NCBI RefSeq assembly: GCF_007829885.1
Contig: NZ_VIWW01000001.1
Span: 5,270,001 to 5,334,000 of the forward strand
DNA from: Streptomyces brevispora
GTDB taxonomy: Bacteria; Actinomycetota; Actinomycetes; Streptomycetales; Streptomycetaceae
DNA: 64,000 nucleotides
Direction: 5' to 3'
In this document: positions 27,465-36,650 of the stretch, piece by piece
Layout of the letters: each line of letters begins with the position of its first letter
Position numbering within the stretch: the first letter of the stretch is position 1
Notes under the pieces: model-generated
Seen by the model: the letters and a program-made list of their open reading frames with translations, nothing else
Database searches by the model: none
Told to the model about the DNA's origin: nothing
Made by a program: the position numbers and the translations under genes

Positions 27465-27497
27465 CACCTGCTTCCGGCTACTGGCCGGAAGCAGGTG
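27465..27497. terminator. Terminator hairpin after the MHS transporter
   Basis: A perfect 14-bp stem (CACCTGCTTCCGGC, 27465-27478, with 27484-27497) and a 5-base loop, starting 14 bp after the stop codon at 27450. No T-run. Confidence 0.75.
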
Positions 27498-27573
27498 TCG
27501 ATCCCGCCTGCCACCCGCGAAACGGGCCTCGGGAGGTAACTCCGCTTCCGAAAGTTGATCACTGGTCGACCAC

Positions 27574-27612
27574 TGTCGGCGGTCTCCGAAAAGATTTCGA
27601 AGACCGCCGACA
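27574..27612. terminator. Second strong hairpin
   Basis: TGTCGGCGGTCT (27574-27585) pairs perfectly with 27601-27612, and an inner CGAAA/TTTCG pair extends the stem to about 18 bp with one mismatch and a 3-base loop. It may reinforce termination or mark the edge of the decayed IS region that follows. Confidence 0.6.
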
Positions 27613-28517
27613 CGAGGAGGCCGGTGCGCTCCTGGTGGTTGACGCGTCGACCGTGTGCAGCTGCGCTGTGATGTAGCGGGTCGGCTAGGCGAGGACCGTG
27701 GCTCCTGCAGGTGCTGGCGTTGCCGTAGCTGCGGGCGCCGTGGAGGTCTCGCGTTTGAGGGTGTCCTTGTAGAGAACCTCATCCGCCCAGGTGGGAGGCG
27801 GTGGACCGTTTCCGTGGGGCCTCGCGGGCGGCGCTCACGCCAAGACGCTCGTGCTGACGCCGATCAGCACGGCAACGTGATCACTCGTGCTGGTGCGACT
27901 GAGCCACCGGGACAAAGGCATCAGATCACGGTGCTGGAGAAGCAACTGAGTAAGTACAGGCCGCGGTCGATGCGGTCGACCGAGCGTTCCCGGCGGCGCT
28001 GCTGCACCAGCTCCCGATGGACATACTGCGTCGGGTGTCGCTGCTGGTACGTCGGAGACGGTGATGCGCTGGCACCGAGCACCAACATGCCGCTTTACCA
28101 GGACGGACGAGGTTTCTGGCAAGACAGGCCTGCGCTGAGCGCTGGCCCTCGGCTGGCGATTCCGGAGGTGGCGGGCGAGGCATTTGGTGTGGGCGAGACC
28201 TCCGTTTTTCTCCTTGTCGTCCGGCAGGGAGAGACACGTGTCCTTCAGGACAGGCGGCCGAGTGTTCCCAGATTCCGACGATCGGGTCCGTCGCCGTCAG
28301 CATGCGTATGCGGCTTAGTGGGAGTAAAGGCCCAGGAACTTCGCACCGACGATGCACCATTTGCATAACGAGCCGCCGGGTCCGTGGAAAATGGACAGGA
28401 TCCGCGGCCCTGGACTTGGGTTTTGCGGGAATTTCCGACCAAGTGCGATACGCCTATTGAGCAAACTATGCACTGGAAGTATGGTTTCGGCCAGTGAGCC
28501 GCAAGACTTGGAGAGCC
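27613..28517. other. Gene-free stretch with a decayed integrase-core transposase
   Basis: No intact gene. Between about 27890 and 28100, in shifting frames, the reading HQITVLEKQLS, then a PRF-type motif, LLHQLPMDILRRV and ETVMRWHRA matches the N-terminal region of IS481/IS3-type integrase-core transposases. Frameshifts and a stop show it is dead. The remaining sequence up to the LysR start shows nothing else recognisable. Confidence 0.45.
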
Positions 28518-29453
28518 ATGGAGCTGCGCGAACTGGAGTGGTTCAATACCCTCGCCGAAACCGAGAACATGACGGCTGCCTCCGCGCGGTTGAACATCAG
28601 CCAGCCGACCCTGTCACGGGCCCTGGGCCGACTCGAGCGCAAACTCGGCGTGAAACTCTTCGACCGGCGCCAGAACAGGCTGCGGCTCAATCGATACGGT
28701 GCGGTCTTCCAGGCGCACGCCATGCGGGCCATGAACGAACTCGCCAAGGGAGAAGAACGGATCGCCACGATGGTCGATCCGGACCAGGGCCAGGTGTCCC
28801 TCGGCTTTCTGAACTCCTTCGGGGAGTGGCTGGTCCCGGACCTGGTGAACCGCTACCGGGAACTGACCCCGCGTGCGGTTTTCGAGCTGCGCGGCGGCGC
28901 GTCCGACGCGGTGGCGGACGACGTACGGCAGGGCCGCATCGACATCGGCTTCGTGGCTCCGGAGCCGGCCGCGGAGGACCTGGACTGGATTCCACTCGGC
29001 AGCCAGAGACTGTGCGTAGGGGTTCCCGAGGGCCACCGGTTCGCCGAACGCGAGTCCGTCACGCTCGCCGACCTGGAGGACGAGCCGATGGTCTCGCTCA
29101 AGGTCGGTTACGGCCTGCGGCACATCACCGAACGCCTTTGCCGACAGGCTGGGTTCACCCCGCGGTTCGTCATCGAGGTCACGGAGCTGTACACCCTGCC
29201 CCCGTTCGTCGCGGCCGGATGGGGCGTCGCCGTCGTTCCCGAACCGCAGCCGGGACAGCAGACACTGACTCCTGTCATCCTCATCGACGACCCTTCCGCG
29301 GTCCGGCCCTACGGAATGCTGACGCGCCAGGGCGGGCCTGCCGGGCAGGCCGCGCGTCGCTTCCTGGCATTCGCGGCGGCGCAGTCGAAACGCACGGGAC
29401 TCGCTCAGGAGGCCGTCCCGCAGGCCGCCGGTGCCGCGGAGCGGCCCGGCTGA
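28518..29453 (+). CDS. LysR-family regulator, probable controller of the hydroxyquinol-type cluster
   Basis: 311 residues from ATG 28518, which follows TTGGAGAGCC. The N-terminal helix-turn-helix (MTAASARLNISQPTLSRALG) is followed by the LysR effector domain. It sits convergently beside the flavin reductase/monooxygenase pair and is the closest regulator to the whole downstream series. The tail after residue 300 is Ala/Pro-rich. The effector is not evident. Confidence 0.87.
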   Translation: MELRELEWFNTLAETENMTAASARLNISQPTLSRALGRLERKLGVKLFDRRQNRLRLNRYGAVFQAHAMRAMNELAKGEERIATMVDPDQGQVSLGFLNSFGEWLVPDLVNRYRELTPRAVFELRGGASDAVADDVRQGRIDIGFVAPEPAAEDLDWIPLGSQRLCVGVPEGHRFAERESVTLADLEDEPMVSLKVGYGLRHITERLCRQAGFTPRFVIEVTELYTLPPFVAAGWGVAVVPEPQPGQQTLTPVILIDDPSAVRPYGMLTRQGGPAGQAARRFLAFAAAQSKRTGLAQEAVPQAAGAAERPG

Positions 29454-29482
29454 CGAGCGGGCAACGGGAACGAAGTGGTGAA

Positions 29483-29510
29483 GGCACACAGCCGGGGACG
29501 GCTGTGTGCC
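29483..29510. terminator. Terminator after the LysR gene
   Basis: GGCACACAGCCG (29483-29494), a 4-base loop GGGA, then CGGCTGTGTGCC (29499-29510) and TTT: a perfect 12-bp stem 29 bp after the LysR stop. Confidence 0.8.
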
Positions 29511-29614
29511 TTTGCCGTGTCAGGGGCCGCATGGCCCGGATGGTCCGCATCTACCCTCCGTCCGGAAAGGCCGGCCACGACGGTGAGTCCGGCGGCACCA
29601 CCGGGAGGCGGGAA

Positions 29615-29660
29615 CCCCGCGAGGGACTGCCGCCCGATCGGGCGGCAGTCCCTCGCGGGG
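29615..29660. terminator. 46-nt perfect palindrome, probable bidirectional terminator
   Basis: Both halves (29615-29637 and 29638-29660) are exactly complementary, centred on CGATCG with no loop bases. It lies 12 bp beyond the stop of the minus-strand flavin reductase, between convergent genes. Confidence 0.75.
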
Positions 29661-29671
29661 CGGAACATGTT

Positions 29672-30208
29672 TCAGGAGGCGCTGCGGTCGGCCATGTCCA
29701 CGAATCCGCCCTGCAGGAAGATCAGCGGGGGGTTGGGAGCGCGCAGCTCCATCGCCTCGACACGGCCGACGACCTGATAGTGATCACCAATCAGATCGAT
29801 CTTGGCCCGGGTGCATTCCAGGGTCACGATGGCATCCGACAGCAGCGGGACGCCGAGGCCGGACATGTGCCAGTCCACCCCTTCGAAACGGTCCTGGGAG
29901 CGGCGGGAGAAGGCCCGGCACAGCTCGCTCTGGGCATGCCCCAGGATGCTCACGCCGAAGTGGTCGGCCGCGTACAGGTGGGGCCAGGTCGACGATGCCT
30001 GATCGACGAAGAAGGCGATCAGCGGTGGGTCGAGGGAGACCGAGGTGAACGATCCGACGGTCATGCCCACCGGTCGTCCCGAGCGGCCGGTGGCGGTCAC
30101 CACGGCCACGCTGGTGGGGACGTGCCCGAGGACACGCCGGTAGGCTGCCGCGTCGTCGATCGCCACGCGGCCGCTCGCGATGGGGGAAGTCTCAGTCATG
30201 GCAGGCAT
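29672..30208 (-). CDS. Flavin reductase component of a two-component monooxygenase
   Basis: 178 residues of the HpaC/flavin reductase-like family, which uses NAD(P)H to supply free FMNH2 or FADH2. VPTSVAVVTATGRSGRPVGMTVGSF is condensed here as PTSVAVVTAT with VGMTVGSFTSVSLDPP following, the conserved flavin-binding region near residues 30-60. ATG 30208 starts one base after the stop of the monooxygenase gene, so the two are coupled. It most likely serves that oxygenase, as GraD serves GraA in the resorcinol pathway. Confidence 0.87.
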   Translation of the reverse strand: MPAMTETSPIASGRVAIDDAAAYRRVLGHVPTSVAVVTATGRSGRPVGMTVGSFTSVSLDPPLIAFFVDQASSTWPHLYAADHFGVSILGHAQSELCRAFSRRSQDRFEGVDWHMSGLGVPLLSDAIVTLECTRAKIDLIGDHYQVVGRVEAMELRAPNPPLIFLQGGFVDMADRSAS

Positions 30209-30209
30209 G

Positions 30210-31412
30210 TCACAGCTCGATCAGGTGGTCGTTGTTGCCCAGGAGTATGCGGCCGTAAGCCTCGCGGCCGATGCCCGAGGTGACGTGCGCGTGCCGGTTC
30301 GCGATCTCCGAGTCGCGCCAGATCCGGCTGATGACGTTGCTCTCCGCGAACGAGCCGGAGCCGTTGGCCGTCAGCAGGAAGCCGATGGCTTCCTTGCACA
30401 GGTCTGCGATGACGCCCGTGTCGTTGCGGATCCGGGCGCGGGTCTCCACGTCCGGACGCCGGCCCTCGGCGCTCGCCGTGTCGATGTCGTGTGCGACACG
30501 CTGCATGGCCAGTTCGGCGAGGTGGAGCTTGGTCGCGGCGCCGGCCACGTTGAGCTGGTGGGTGGGGGACAGGCGGGCCTGGCGGTAGGCCGTGTTCGTC
30601 ACCGGCTTGTCACCCAGCTTGGCGCGGGTGATCTCGAGCGCGTGGCGGGCCATCCCGAGCTGAGGGGCGGCGAGGATGATCGACGCCACCGAGCCGAAGG
30701 GCCAGGTGGCAACCCTGTCCTCACGGTGTGAGGACAGCAGTTCGCCGTTGAACATGTTGTGCATGGGCTGGATCCGGTGGTCCGGGACGAACTGGTTGTC
30801 CACGACCACGGTGTCGCTGCCCGTGCCCTTGAGGCCGGTCACGAACCAGGAGGGCTCGATCCGGCAGGCGTCACGGGCGAAGAGCGCCATGGAGACCGGG
30901 TTCTCGTCGGGATTTTCACGCGGGATCAGGAGTCCCAGGGTGACCCAGTCCGCGGCGAAGGAACCTGAGGAGTACGGCCAGCGGCCGCTCACCACGTAGC
31001 CGCCCTCCACACGCTCGACCTGCGCGGTGGGGGCGAACGTGCCCGAGACGCGGGCGCGCGGGTTCGCACCGAAGACGTCCTGCTGGGCCTGGTCGGGGAA
31101 GGTGGACGCATAGCCGGCGGCCGACGAGAGCAGCGTGGTCACCCAGCCGGTGGAGCCGTCTCCGCGCGAGACCTCGGCCAGTGTCTCGAAGATCGTCGCT
31201 GCCGAAGCCTCCAGGCCGCCCAGGCGGGCGGGCACGAACAGTCGGAAGAGGTCGGCCCTGTCCAGCTCTTTGATCACCTCGGGCGCGATTCTTCTGCCCT
31301 CGGCGCCCTGATCGGCGTATTCGCGGATCACTGGCACCAGAGCCGTGGCGCGGGAGACGATCTCCGGATCCGGCCCAATGGTCGTGCGTGATCCGAGAAT
31401 TGATTGTGTCAC
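30210..31412 (-). CDS. Flavin-dependent monooxygenase, acyl-CoA-dehydrogenase fold (resorcinol/phenol hydroxylase type)
   Basis: 400 residues from GTG 31412, which follows GGAGGAAGCC; starts upstream have no site. The fold and stretches such as DGSTGWVTTLLSSAAGYAS, ISGTFAP-like VSGTFAPTAQ and FVTGLKGTGSDTVVVD match group D aromatic hydroxylases (HpaB C2, HsaA, GraA). They hydroxylate phenols using FMNH2 or FADH2 from a reductase; the reductase is encoded directly downstream. With the ring-cleavage dioxygenase and maleylacetate reductase nearby, resorcinol to hydroxyquinol is the most economical reaction. Confidence 0.82.
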   Translation of the reverse strand: MTQSILGSRTTIGPDPEIVSRATALVPVIREYADQGAEGRRIAPEVIKELDRADLFRLFVPARLGGLEASAATIFETLAEVSRGDGSTGWVTTLLSSAAGYASTFPDQAQQDVFGANPRARVSGTFAPTAQVERVEGGYVVSGRWPYSSGSFAADWVTLGLLIPRENPDENPVSMALFARDACRIEPSWFVTGLKGTGSDTVVVDNQFVPDHRIQPMHNMFNGELLSSHREDRVATWPFGSVASIILAAPQLGMARHALEITRAKLGDKPVTNTAYRQARLSPTHQLNVAGAATKLHLAELAMQRVAHDIDTASAEGRRPDVETRARIRNDTGVIADLCKEAIGFLLTANGSGSFAESNVISRIWRDSEIANRHAHVTSGIGREAYGRILLGNNDHLIEL

Positions 31413-31712
31413 GGCTTCCTCCACAATGTGCGACGAGGCTGATGTCCGGGTAACGCCGGTCACCCAGCAGCATGCGGACTGATGGCGGCCCAGGGAAAGA
31501 CCAGGAAGTTGGTGATGGCCATGTAATAGGCACATGGCATGGTGCGCCGCCCGTAAATCCAGGGGCACGGGCGTTATACGGGAAACGCATTACCGGGCGA
31601 ATCTTTGCGTCATTGATGTGTGCGTTTCCCTGGGACACGCTGTGCGCAGCAGGTCACACCGACCTGTGCGGCTGCCGATGGTTCAGCCGGCGGAACGTCC
31701 TGGAGGAGTCCG
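31413..31712. promoter_or_regulatory. Divergent promoter region with two inverted repeats
   Basis: 300 bp between the divergent monooxygenase and SDR genes, without a gene. Two candidate operators are visible: GCCATGT-N7-ACATGGC at 31518-31538 and CAGGTC-N5-GACCTG at 31650-31666. Either could bind the nearby LysR protein or an unlinked repressor. The SDR start is set by TGGAGGAGTCCG just before 31713. Confidence 0.5.
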
Positions 31713-32510
31713 GTGCTTTCAACGCAAGGGACGGAGACGAAGGTCGCCGTGGTGACCGGCGGAGCCGAAGGGCTCGGCGCCGAGATCGCGCACCGTCTCG
31801 CAAGCGAGGGGTTCGAGATCGCGCTGTTCGACCTCAACGGCGAGGGCCTCGAGTCCACAGCCGCCGCTATCCGCTCCGCGTTCCCCGGGCTTCGGGTACT
31901 GACCGTCGAGGCGGACCTCACGGACGCCGCACTCGTCTCGGACGCCTTCGCCGAGGTGGAACGTCACTTCGGCCGGGTCGATGTGCTGGTCAACTCGGCC
32001 GGAGGTAGCGGCACCAAGTCCGTCCACGACATCGAAGACCTCACGCCGGACATGTGGTCGAGGGTCCTGGACGCCAATGTGACCAGCGCGTTCCTGTGCA
32101 GCAGGATGGCGGTGCCGCTGATGCGCCGAAACGGCTTCGGACGCATCGTCAACTTCTCCTCGGCGGTGGCCGACGGCCTTGCCGGGCCTTCGGGCACGGT
32201 CGGAGCGCGCCTGCCGTACGCGGCGTCGAAGGCTGCGATCAACGGGTTCACGAAGCAGCTCGCGAAGGATCTGGGCAGCAGCGGCATCACGGTCAACGCG
32301 GTCTCGCCGGGACTGATTTTGCCGGAGTACGGCCGCGTGCGGCGCGTGTTCGAGGCGCTGCCGGAGGAGGCCCGGGCGGCCACCCGCACGGCGATCCCGG
32401 CGGGACGTACCGGCACCGGTGCAGAGATCGCCGGCACCGTCGCCTACCTCGTTTCCGCAGAGGCGGGGTTCACCTCCGGCTGCATTCTCAATGTCGACGG
32501 CGCTGCGTGA
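31713..32510 (+). CDS. Short-chain dehydrogenase/reductase
   Basis: 265 residues from GTG 31713 after GGAGGAGTCC. Classical SDR motifs are intact: VTGGAEGLGAEIA (NAD(P) loop), LVNSAGG (NAG-type), catalytic Ser in NFSSAV and YAASK (Tyr-x3-Lys). The family includes 3-oxoacyl-ACP reductases and many aromatic dihydrodiol or alcohol dehydrogenases. First gene of a long plus-strand operon; the next gene is 10 bp downstream. Exact reaction unknown. Confidence 0.87.
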   Translation: MLSTQGTETKVAVVTGGAEGLGAEIAHRLASEGFEIALFDLNGEGLESTAAAIRSAFPGLRVLTVEADLTDAALVSDAFAEVERHFGRVDVLVNSAGGSGTKSVHDIEDLTPDMWSRVLDANVTSAFLCSRMAVPLMRRNGFGRIVNFSSAVADGLAGPSGTVGARLPYAASKAAINGFTKQLAKDLGSSGITVNAVSPGLILPEYGRVRRVFEALPEEARAATRTAIPAGRTGTGAEIAGTVAYLVSAEAGFTSGCILNVDGAA

Positions 32511-32520
32511 GCCGGGAGGA

Positions 32521-33222
32521 ATGAAGATGCAGAACTACCCGCTGGTGCTGGTCCCCGCGCTCGGCGCGGACGAGCGCCTCTGGCAACCCGTCGTCGAGCG
32601 ACTGTCCGGACACGTCGAATGCCAGGTGATCCGGGGCGAAGGCGCCTCGATCAAGGCGATGGCCGACAGTGTGCTGGAGAAGGCTCCGGAGGAGTTCCAC
32701 CTCGCCGGTATTTCGATGGGCGGATACGTCTCGCTCGATGTCGTACTGCGCAACACCGGCCGGGTCCAGGGCCTCGCGCTGCTCAATTCCTCCGCAATCG
32801 CCGCGGAGCCGAAGCGCCGGGAGAACTCGCTGAAGGCCATCGCACTGGCGGAGTCCGGCGAGTTCGAGAAGGCGGCCGACCTGATCGCGGGCGCTGTGGC
32901 GCCCAACCGGCCCGACATCACCGCATTGGCAGGTCGGATGGTCCGCTCCCTGGGCGTGGAGGTCTTCAAGGACCAACAGCTGGCGGTCGCCGAGCGACTC
33001 GACCGGCGTCAGGAGCTGTCCACGATCGCTGTGCCGACGATGGTCCTGGTGGGAGACAGCGACGCGATCACCCCGCCGCACCTGGGTCAGGAGGTCGCCT
33101 CCGGGATTCCCGGCGCGCAACTGGTGACGCTCGAGGGCGTGGGGCACTTCTCCGCCCTCGAGGATCCCGACGGGGTCGTCTCCGCACTGCTCGGGTGGCT
33201 GCCGCGGAACGAAGGAGAGTGA
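32521..33222 (+). CDS. Alpha/beta hydrolase
   Basis: 233 residues from ATG 32521 (ATG 32527 is an alternative) with a GGGAGGA site. Catalytic triad candidates: Ser in GISMGG, Asp in VGDSDAITPP and His in GVGHFSALEDP. The fold matches 3-oxoadipate enol-lactonase and meta-cleavage hydrolases. In an operon with ring-cleavage enzymes, hydrolysis of a lactone, ester or C-C bond in a ring-fission product is likely. Confidence 0.85.
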   Translation: MKMQNYPLVLVPALGADERLWQPVVERLSGHVECQVIRGEGASIKAMADSVLEKAPEEFHLAGISMGGYVSLDVVLRNTGRVQGLALLNSSAIAAEPKRRENSLKAIALAESGEFEKAADLIAGAVAPNRPDITALAGRMVRSLGVEVFKDQQLAVAERLDRRQELSTIAVPTMVLVGDSDAITPPHLGQEVASGIPGAQLVTLEGVGHFSALEDPDGVVSALLGWLPRNEGE

Positions 33223-33229
33223 GTCGCAG

Positions 33230-34285
33230 ATGAAGTTCATCCATGAGACGCTCCCGCAGCGCGTCGTCTTCGCCCCCGGCGAAGCCCCGTCGGCCGTGGC
33301 GGCCGAGGTCGGGGCGCTCGGTGGCACGAAGGTGATGCTGATCGCCTCGGAGCAGGAGGCGGTCCTGGCCGCCCCGATCGCCGCGGCGGTTCCGGTCGCG
33401 TTGCGCCACGAAGACGTCGTGATGCATGTGCCGGTCGAGGTGGCCGCCCGCGCCCGTCAGGCCGCTGCCTCCTGCGGGGCGGATGTGATCGTCACGGTGG
33501 GGGGCGGCTCGACCACCGGACTGGGCAAGGCGGTGGCACTGACCACGGGACTGCCCGTCGTCGCGGTGCCGACGACGTACGCCGGCAGCGAGGCGACCGA
33601 CGTGTGGGGTCTGACCGAGGGCGAGACCAAGCGCACCGGGGCCGACCCGAAGGTACTGCCGCGCTCCATCGTCTACGACGCCCACCTCCTCACGACCCTG
33701 CCCGGCGAGCTGACCGTGTCCAGCGGTCTGAACGCGCTGGCCCACTGCGTGGACTCGATGTGGGGGCCCCGCGCGGACCCCATCGACCGGGTGCTGGCAC
33801 AGGAGGGCATCCACGGCCTCGCCGCGGGGTTGCCGCAGGTGGCGGGCGACTCGGCGTCGATCGAAGGGATCGAGAAGACGCTGTACGGCGCCTACCTGGC
33901 AGCGGTCGCGTTCGCCTCCGCCGGCTCGGGCCTGCACCACAAGATCTGCCATGTGCTCGGCGGCATGTTCAACCTGCCGCACGCACAGACCCACGCGGTC
34001 GTACTTCCGTACGTGCTGGCCTTCAACGCTCCTTACGCGCCTGAGGCCGAATCCCGGATAGCCCACGCGTTCGGCTCGGCGACGGCACGGGAGGGGCTGG
34101 CTGCACTGCGCGACGCCCTGGGCGCGCCACGGGCGTTGAGGGACTACGGCATGCCCGCCGACGGCATCGCCAAGGCCGTCGGCCCCATTCTGAAGGCCGT
34201 CCCGGCCAACAACCCCGCGCCGGTGACTCCGGCGGACATCACCGCCCTGCTGCAGGCAGCATGGTCCGGAGAGGAGCCGGCATGA
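33230..34285 (+). CDS. Maleylacetate reductase
   Basis: 351 residues of the iron-containing alcohol dehydrogenase fold, subgroup maleylacetate reductase, which reduces maleylacetate to 3-oxoadipate with NAD(P)H. Landmarks are QRVVFAPGE near the N-terminus, the nucleotide loop [19 protein letters not shown] and [10 protein letters not shown]...LPHAQTHA. The stop overlaps the dioxygenase gene by ATGA. Its product is the substrate of the pcaI/pcaJ transferase encoded 13 kb upstream. Confidence 0.9.
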   Translation: MKFIHETLPQRVVFAPGEAPSAVAAEVGALGGTKVMLIASEQEAVLAAPIAAAVPVALRHEDVVMHVPVEVAARARQAAASCGADVIVTVGGGSTTGLGKAVALTTGLPVVAVPTTYAGSEATDVWGLTEGETKRTGADPKVLPRSIVYDAHLLTTLPGELTVSSGLNALAHCVDSMWGPRADPIDRVLAQEGIHGLAAGLPQVAGDSASIEGIEKTLYGAYLAAVAFASAGSGLHHKICHVLGGMFNLPHAQTHAVVLPYVLAFNAPYAPEAESRIAHAFGSATAREGLAALRDALGAPRALRDYGMPADGIAKAVGPILKAVPANNPAPVTPADITALLQAAWSGEEPA

Positions 34286-35193
34286 CCGGCACCGGCGAGT
34301 CCTCGGCCACCGAGGGCGTCGGCGTGGAGCAGAGCCGGCGCGAGGAAGAGCTGATCGAGCGCGTGGTGCGCTCCTTCGACACCTGTGCCGATCCGCGGCT
34401 CAAGGAGCTCATGACCGCGCTCGTCCAGCACGTCCACGCCTTCATCCGGGAAACGCGCCTGACCGGGGCCGAATGGAACAAGGCGATCGAGTTCCTCACG
34501 GCCACCGGCCACATCACCGATGACAAACGGCAGGAGTTCATCCTGCTCTCCGACGTGCTCGGCGCTTCGATGCAGACCATCGCGGTCAACAACGAGATCT
34601 ACCGGAATGCCACCGAGGCGACCGTGTGGGGCCCGTTCTTCGTCGAGGGCTCCCCGGAGATCCCGCTGGGCGGCGACATGTCGTTCGGCGCGGTCGGGCA
34701 GCCGTGCTGGGTCGAGGGCACCGTCACCGACACCGACGGCACCCCGGTTCCCGGCGCGCTGGTGGAGGTGTGGGAGGCCGACGAGGACGGCCTGTACGAC
34801 GTGCAGTACACGGACGACCGCACTGCCGCACGCGCCCACTTCTACACCGACGATCAGGGCAGCTACCGCTTCTGGGGCATCACGCCGACCCCGTACCCGA
34901 TTCCGCACGACGGCCCGGTCGGACGGCTGCTGCAGGCCGTCGGCCGGTCCCCGATGCGCACTTCCCACCTGCATTTCCTCGTTCGCGTACCCGGCTACCG
35001 GGAGCTGGTCACGCACATCTTCGTGCGCGGTGACGAACTCCTCGACAAGGACAGCGTTTTCGGCGTGAAGGAGTCGCTGGTCAAGGACTTCGAGGAACAG
35101 CCGGCCGGAACACCCACGCCGGACGGCAGGGTCGTCGACGGCACCTGGTCGAAGGTCCGCTTCGACATCGTGCTCGCGCCGGCCGAGGCCTGA
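34282..35193 (+). CDS. Intradiol dioxygenase, probable hydroxyquinol 1,2-dioxygenase
   Basis: 303 residues with the catechol-dioxygenase N-terminal helical domain and the Fe(III) beta-sandwich domain. Iron ligands are recognisable: Tyr in [10 protein letters not shown], Tyr in [12 protein letters not shown], and the two His of SHLHFLV. The maleylacetate reductase directly upstream makes hydroxyquinol (1,2,4-trihydroxybenzene) the best substrate, giving maleylacetate. ATG 34282 overlaps the previous stop. Confidence 0.9.
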   Translation: MTGTGESSATEGVGVEQSRREEELIERVVRSFDTCADPRLKELMTALVQHVHAFIRETRLTGAEWNKAIEFLTATGHITDDKRQEFILLSDVLGASMQTIAVNNEIYRNATEATVWGPFFVEGSPEIPLGGDMSFGAVGQPCWVEGTVTDTDGTPVPGALVEVWEADEDGLYDVQYTDDRTAARAHFYTDDQGSYRFWGITPTPYPIPHDGPVGRLLQAVGRSPMRTSHLHFLVRVPGYRELVTHIFVRGDELLDKDSVFGVKESLVKDFEEQPAGTPTPDGRVVDGTWSKVRFDIVLAPAEA

Positions 35194-35256
35194 GCAAGCG
35201 ATCCGCCCGGGGCCGGCACCCCGGGCACGAACGAAATGACAAAGGAGTCTCTCGCC

Positions 35257-35448
35257 ATGATCAAAGTGACAGTCGATTTCGACCGGTGCGATGCCAACGG
35301 CACGTGTGCCGCACTGATGCCGGACGTGTTCCGCATCGGTGACGAAGGCCTGCTCGAGCAGCTGACGACCGAGGTGGACCCCGGGCGTGAGGCCGAGCTC
35401 GAAGAGGTCATCATGTGCTGCCCCGTCGGTGCGATCGCCCGCGGATGA
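35257..35448 (+). CDS. Ferredoxin, P450-associated
   Basis: 63 residues from ATG 35257 following ACAAAGGAG; an upstream in-frame ATG at 35236 overlaps that site. Cysteines occur as DRCDANGTC and CCPVGAI, the pattern of small 3Fe-4S or 4Fe-4S ferredoxins that serve actinobacterial P450s. It overlaps the P450 gene by ATGA, and a ferredoxin reductase gene lies further along the operon, giving a full three-component electron chain. Confidence 0.9.
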   Translation: MIKVTVDFDRCDANGTCAALMPDVFRIGDEGLLEQLTTEVDPGREAELEEVIMCCPVGAIARG

Positions 35449-36638
35449 CTGCCGTGACTCCCATGAACGCGACAGCGACTTTTGATCCGTTCTCGCCCGA
35501 CGCCGGCACGCACCAGGGCGGTGCGCTCGACGGCCATGCCCTCGTACAGGGCGACTACGGCACCGCCGTCCTTGGCTACGACCTGGCCTCCAAGGTGTTG
35601 CGCGACAAGCGGTTCCAGAACTCCGCGCTGCGGCTGATGGAGGAGTTCGGCATCACCGCCGGCCCCGTCCACGACTTCCGGGCCCGCAGCATCATCATGC
35701 TGGAGGGCGACCCGCACCTTCGCCTGCGTGTGCCGCTCGCCCGCTTCATGAGCCCGGTGACGGTCAGGAACACACGCGACGTGCTTCGCTGGATCGTGGA
35801 GTCGATCAACGCCGATCTCGACGACTCGGCGCCCGTCGACTTCTACCGGGGCGTCGCCCAGCGCATCCCGTCGCTGGTCTACTGTCACCTCGCGGGCGCG
35901 CCCGCGAGCGACGCGCCCCAGGTGCAGAGCCTGTCCGAGCGCACGCTGTCACTGCTCACCAGAGACCGCAGCCTGACCCCGGTGATCGTGGAGGCCTACG
36001 ACGAGCTCTTCGCCTACCTCGCCGGCCTCATCGCCAGGAAGCGAGCCGAGGGGCTGGGCGACGACATGCTGTCGTACCTCATCTCCCTCGGCGACGAAGG
36101 CAAGCTGACCGAGCAGGAGGTTCTGACCGAGGCGACCTCGATGCTCGAGGCGAGCTCCGTCAACACCGCGCACCAGGTCGGCCTGGTCGTCTGGACCCTG
36201 CTGCGTGACCGCGAGGCCTGGCAGCGGATCGTCGCCGATCCGGAGCTGATACCCGCAGCGGTCGTCGAGAGCCTGCGGCTCTTCCCGCGCACCGGCGTGG
36301 TGAGCAAGATTGCCGTCGAGGACGTCGAACTGGAAGGCACCGTCATCCCCGAGGGTAGCGACGTGCACGTGGCGGTCTGGTCCGCCAACCGTGACCCGGA
36401 GAGGTTCGAGCGCCCCGAGGAGTTCGACCTCGACCGGGAGCGCAACCAGCCGCTCACCTTCAGCACCGGTTCCCATAACTGCCTGGGGCAGGGGCTGGCC
36501 AAGGCCGAGATGGAAGAGGTGGTGCGCCACCTGGCCGAGCACTACCCGGACGCCCGGGTCGTCGAGGACGCCACACGTATCGGCCAGGCGGGCGGCCGGT
36601 GGCTCGTCGACAGACTCACCATCCACCTGAAGCCGTGA
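35445..36638 (+). CDS. Cytochrome P450 with atypical I-helix
   Basis: 397 residues. The haem-binding loop FSTGSHNCLGQGLA supplies the Cys ligand, and the ExxR motif is ESLR. The I-helix reads EASSVNTAHQ where most P450s have AGxD/ET-T: the acid is replaced by Asn while the Thr remains. It is translationally coupled to the ferredoxin. In aromatic operons such P450s often O-demethylate or hydroxylate the entry substrate. The altered I-helix could mean an unusual oxygen-activation step or substrate-assisted protonation. Confidence 0.9.
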   Translation: MTAVTPMNATATFDPFSPDAGTHQGGALDGHALVQGDYGTAVLGYDLASKVLRDKRFQNSALRLMEEFGITAGPVHDFRARSIIMLEGDPHLRLRVPLARFMSPVTVRNTRDVLRWIVESINADLDDSAPVDFYRGVAQRIPSLVYCHLAGAPASDAPQVQSLSERTLSLLTRDRSLTPVIVEAYDELFAYLAGLIARKRAEGLGDDMLSYLISLGDEGKLTEQEVLTEATSMLEASSVNTAHQVGLVVWTLLRDREAWQRIVADPELIPAAVVESLRLFPRTGVVSKIAVEDVELEGTVIPEGSDVHVAVWSANRDPERFERPEEFDLDRERNQPLTFSTGSHNCLGQGLAKAEMEEVVRHLAEHYPDARVVEDATRIGQAGGRWLVDRLTIHLKP

Positions 36639-36650
36639 GGGGCCGGACAA

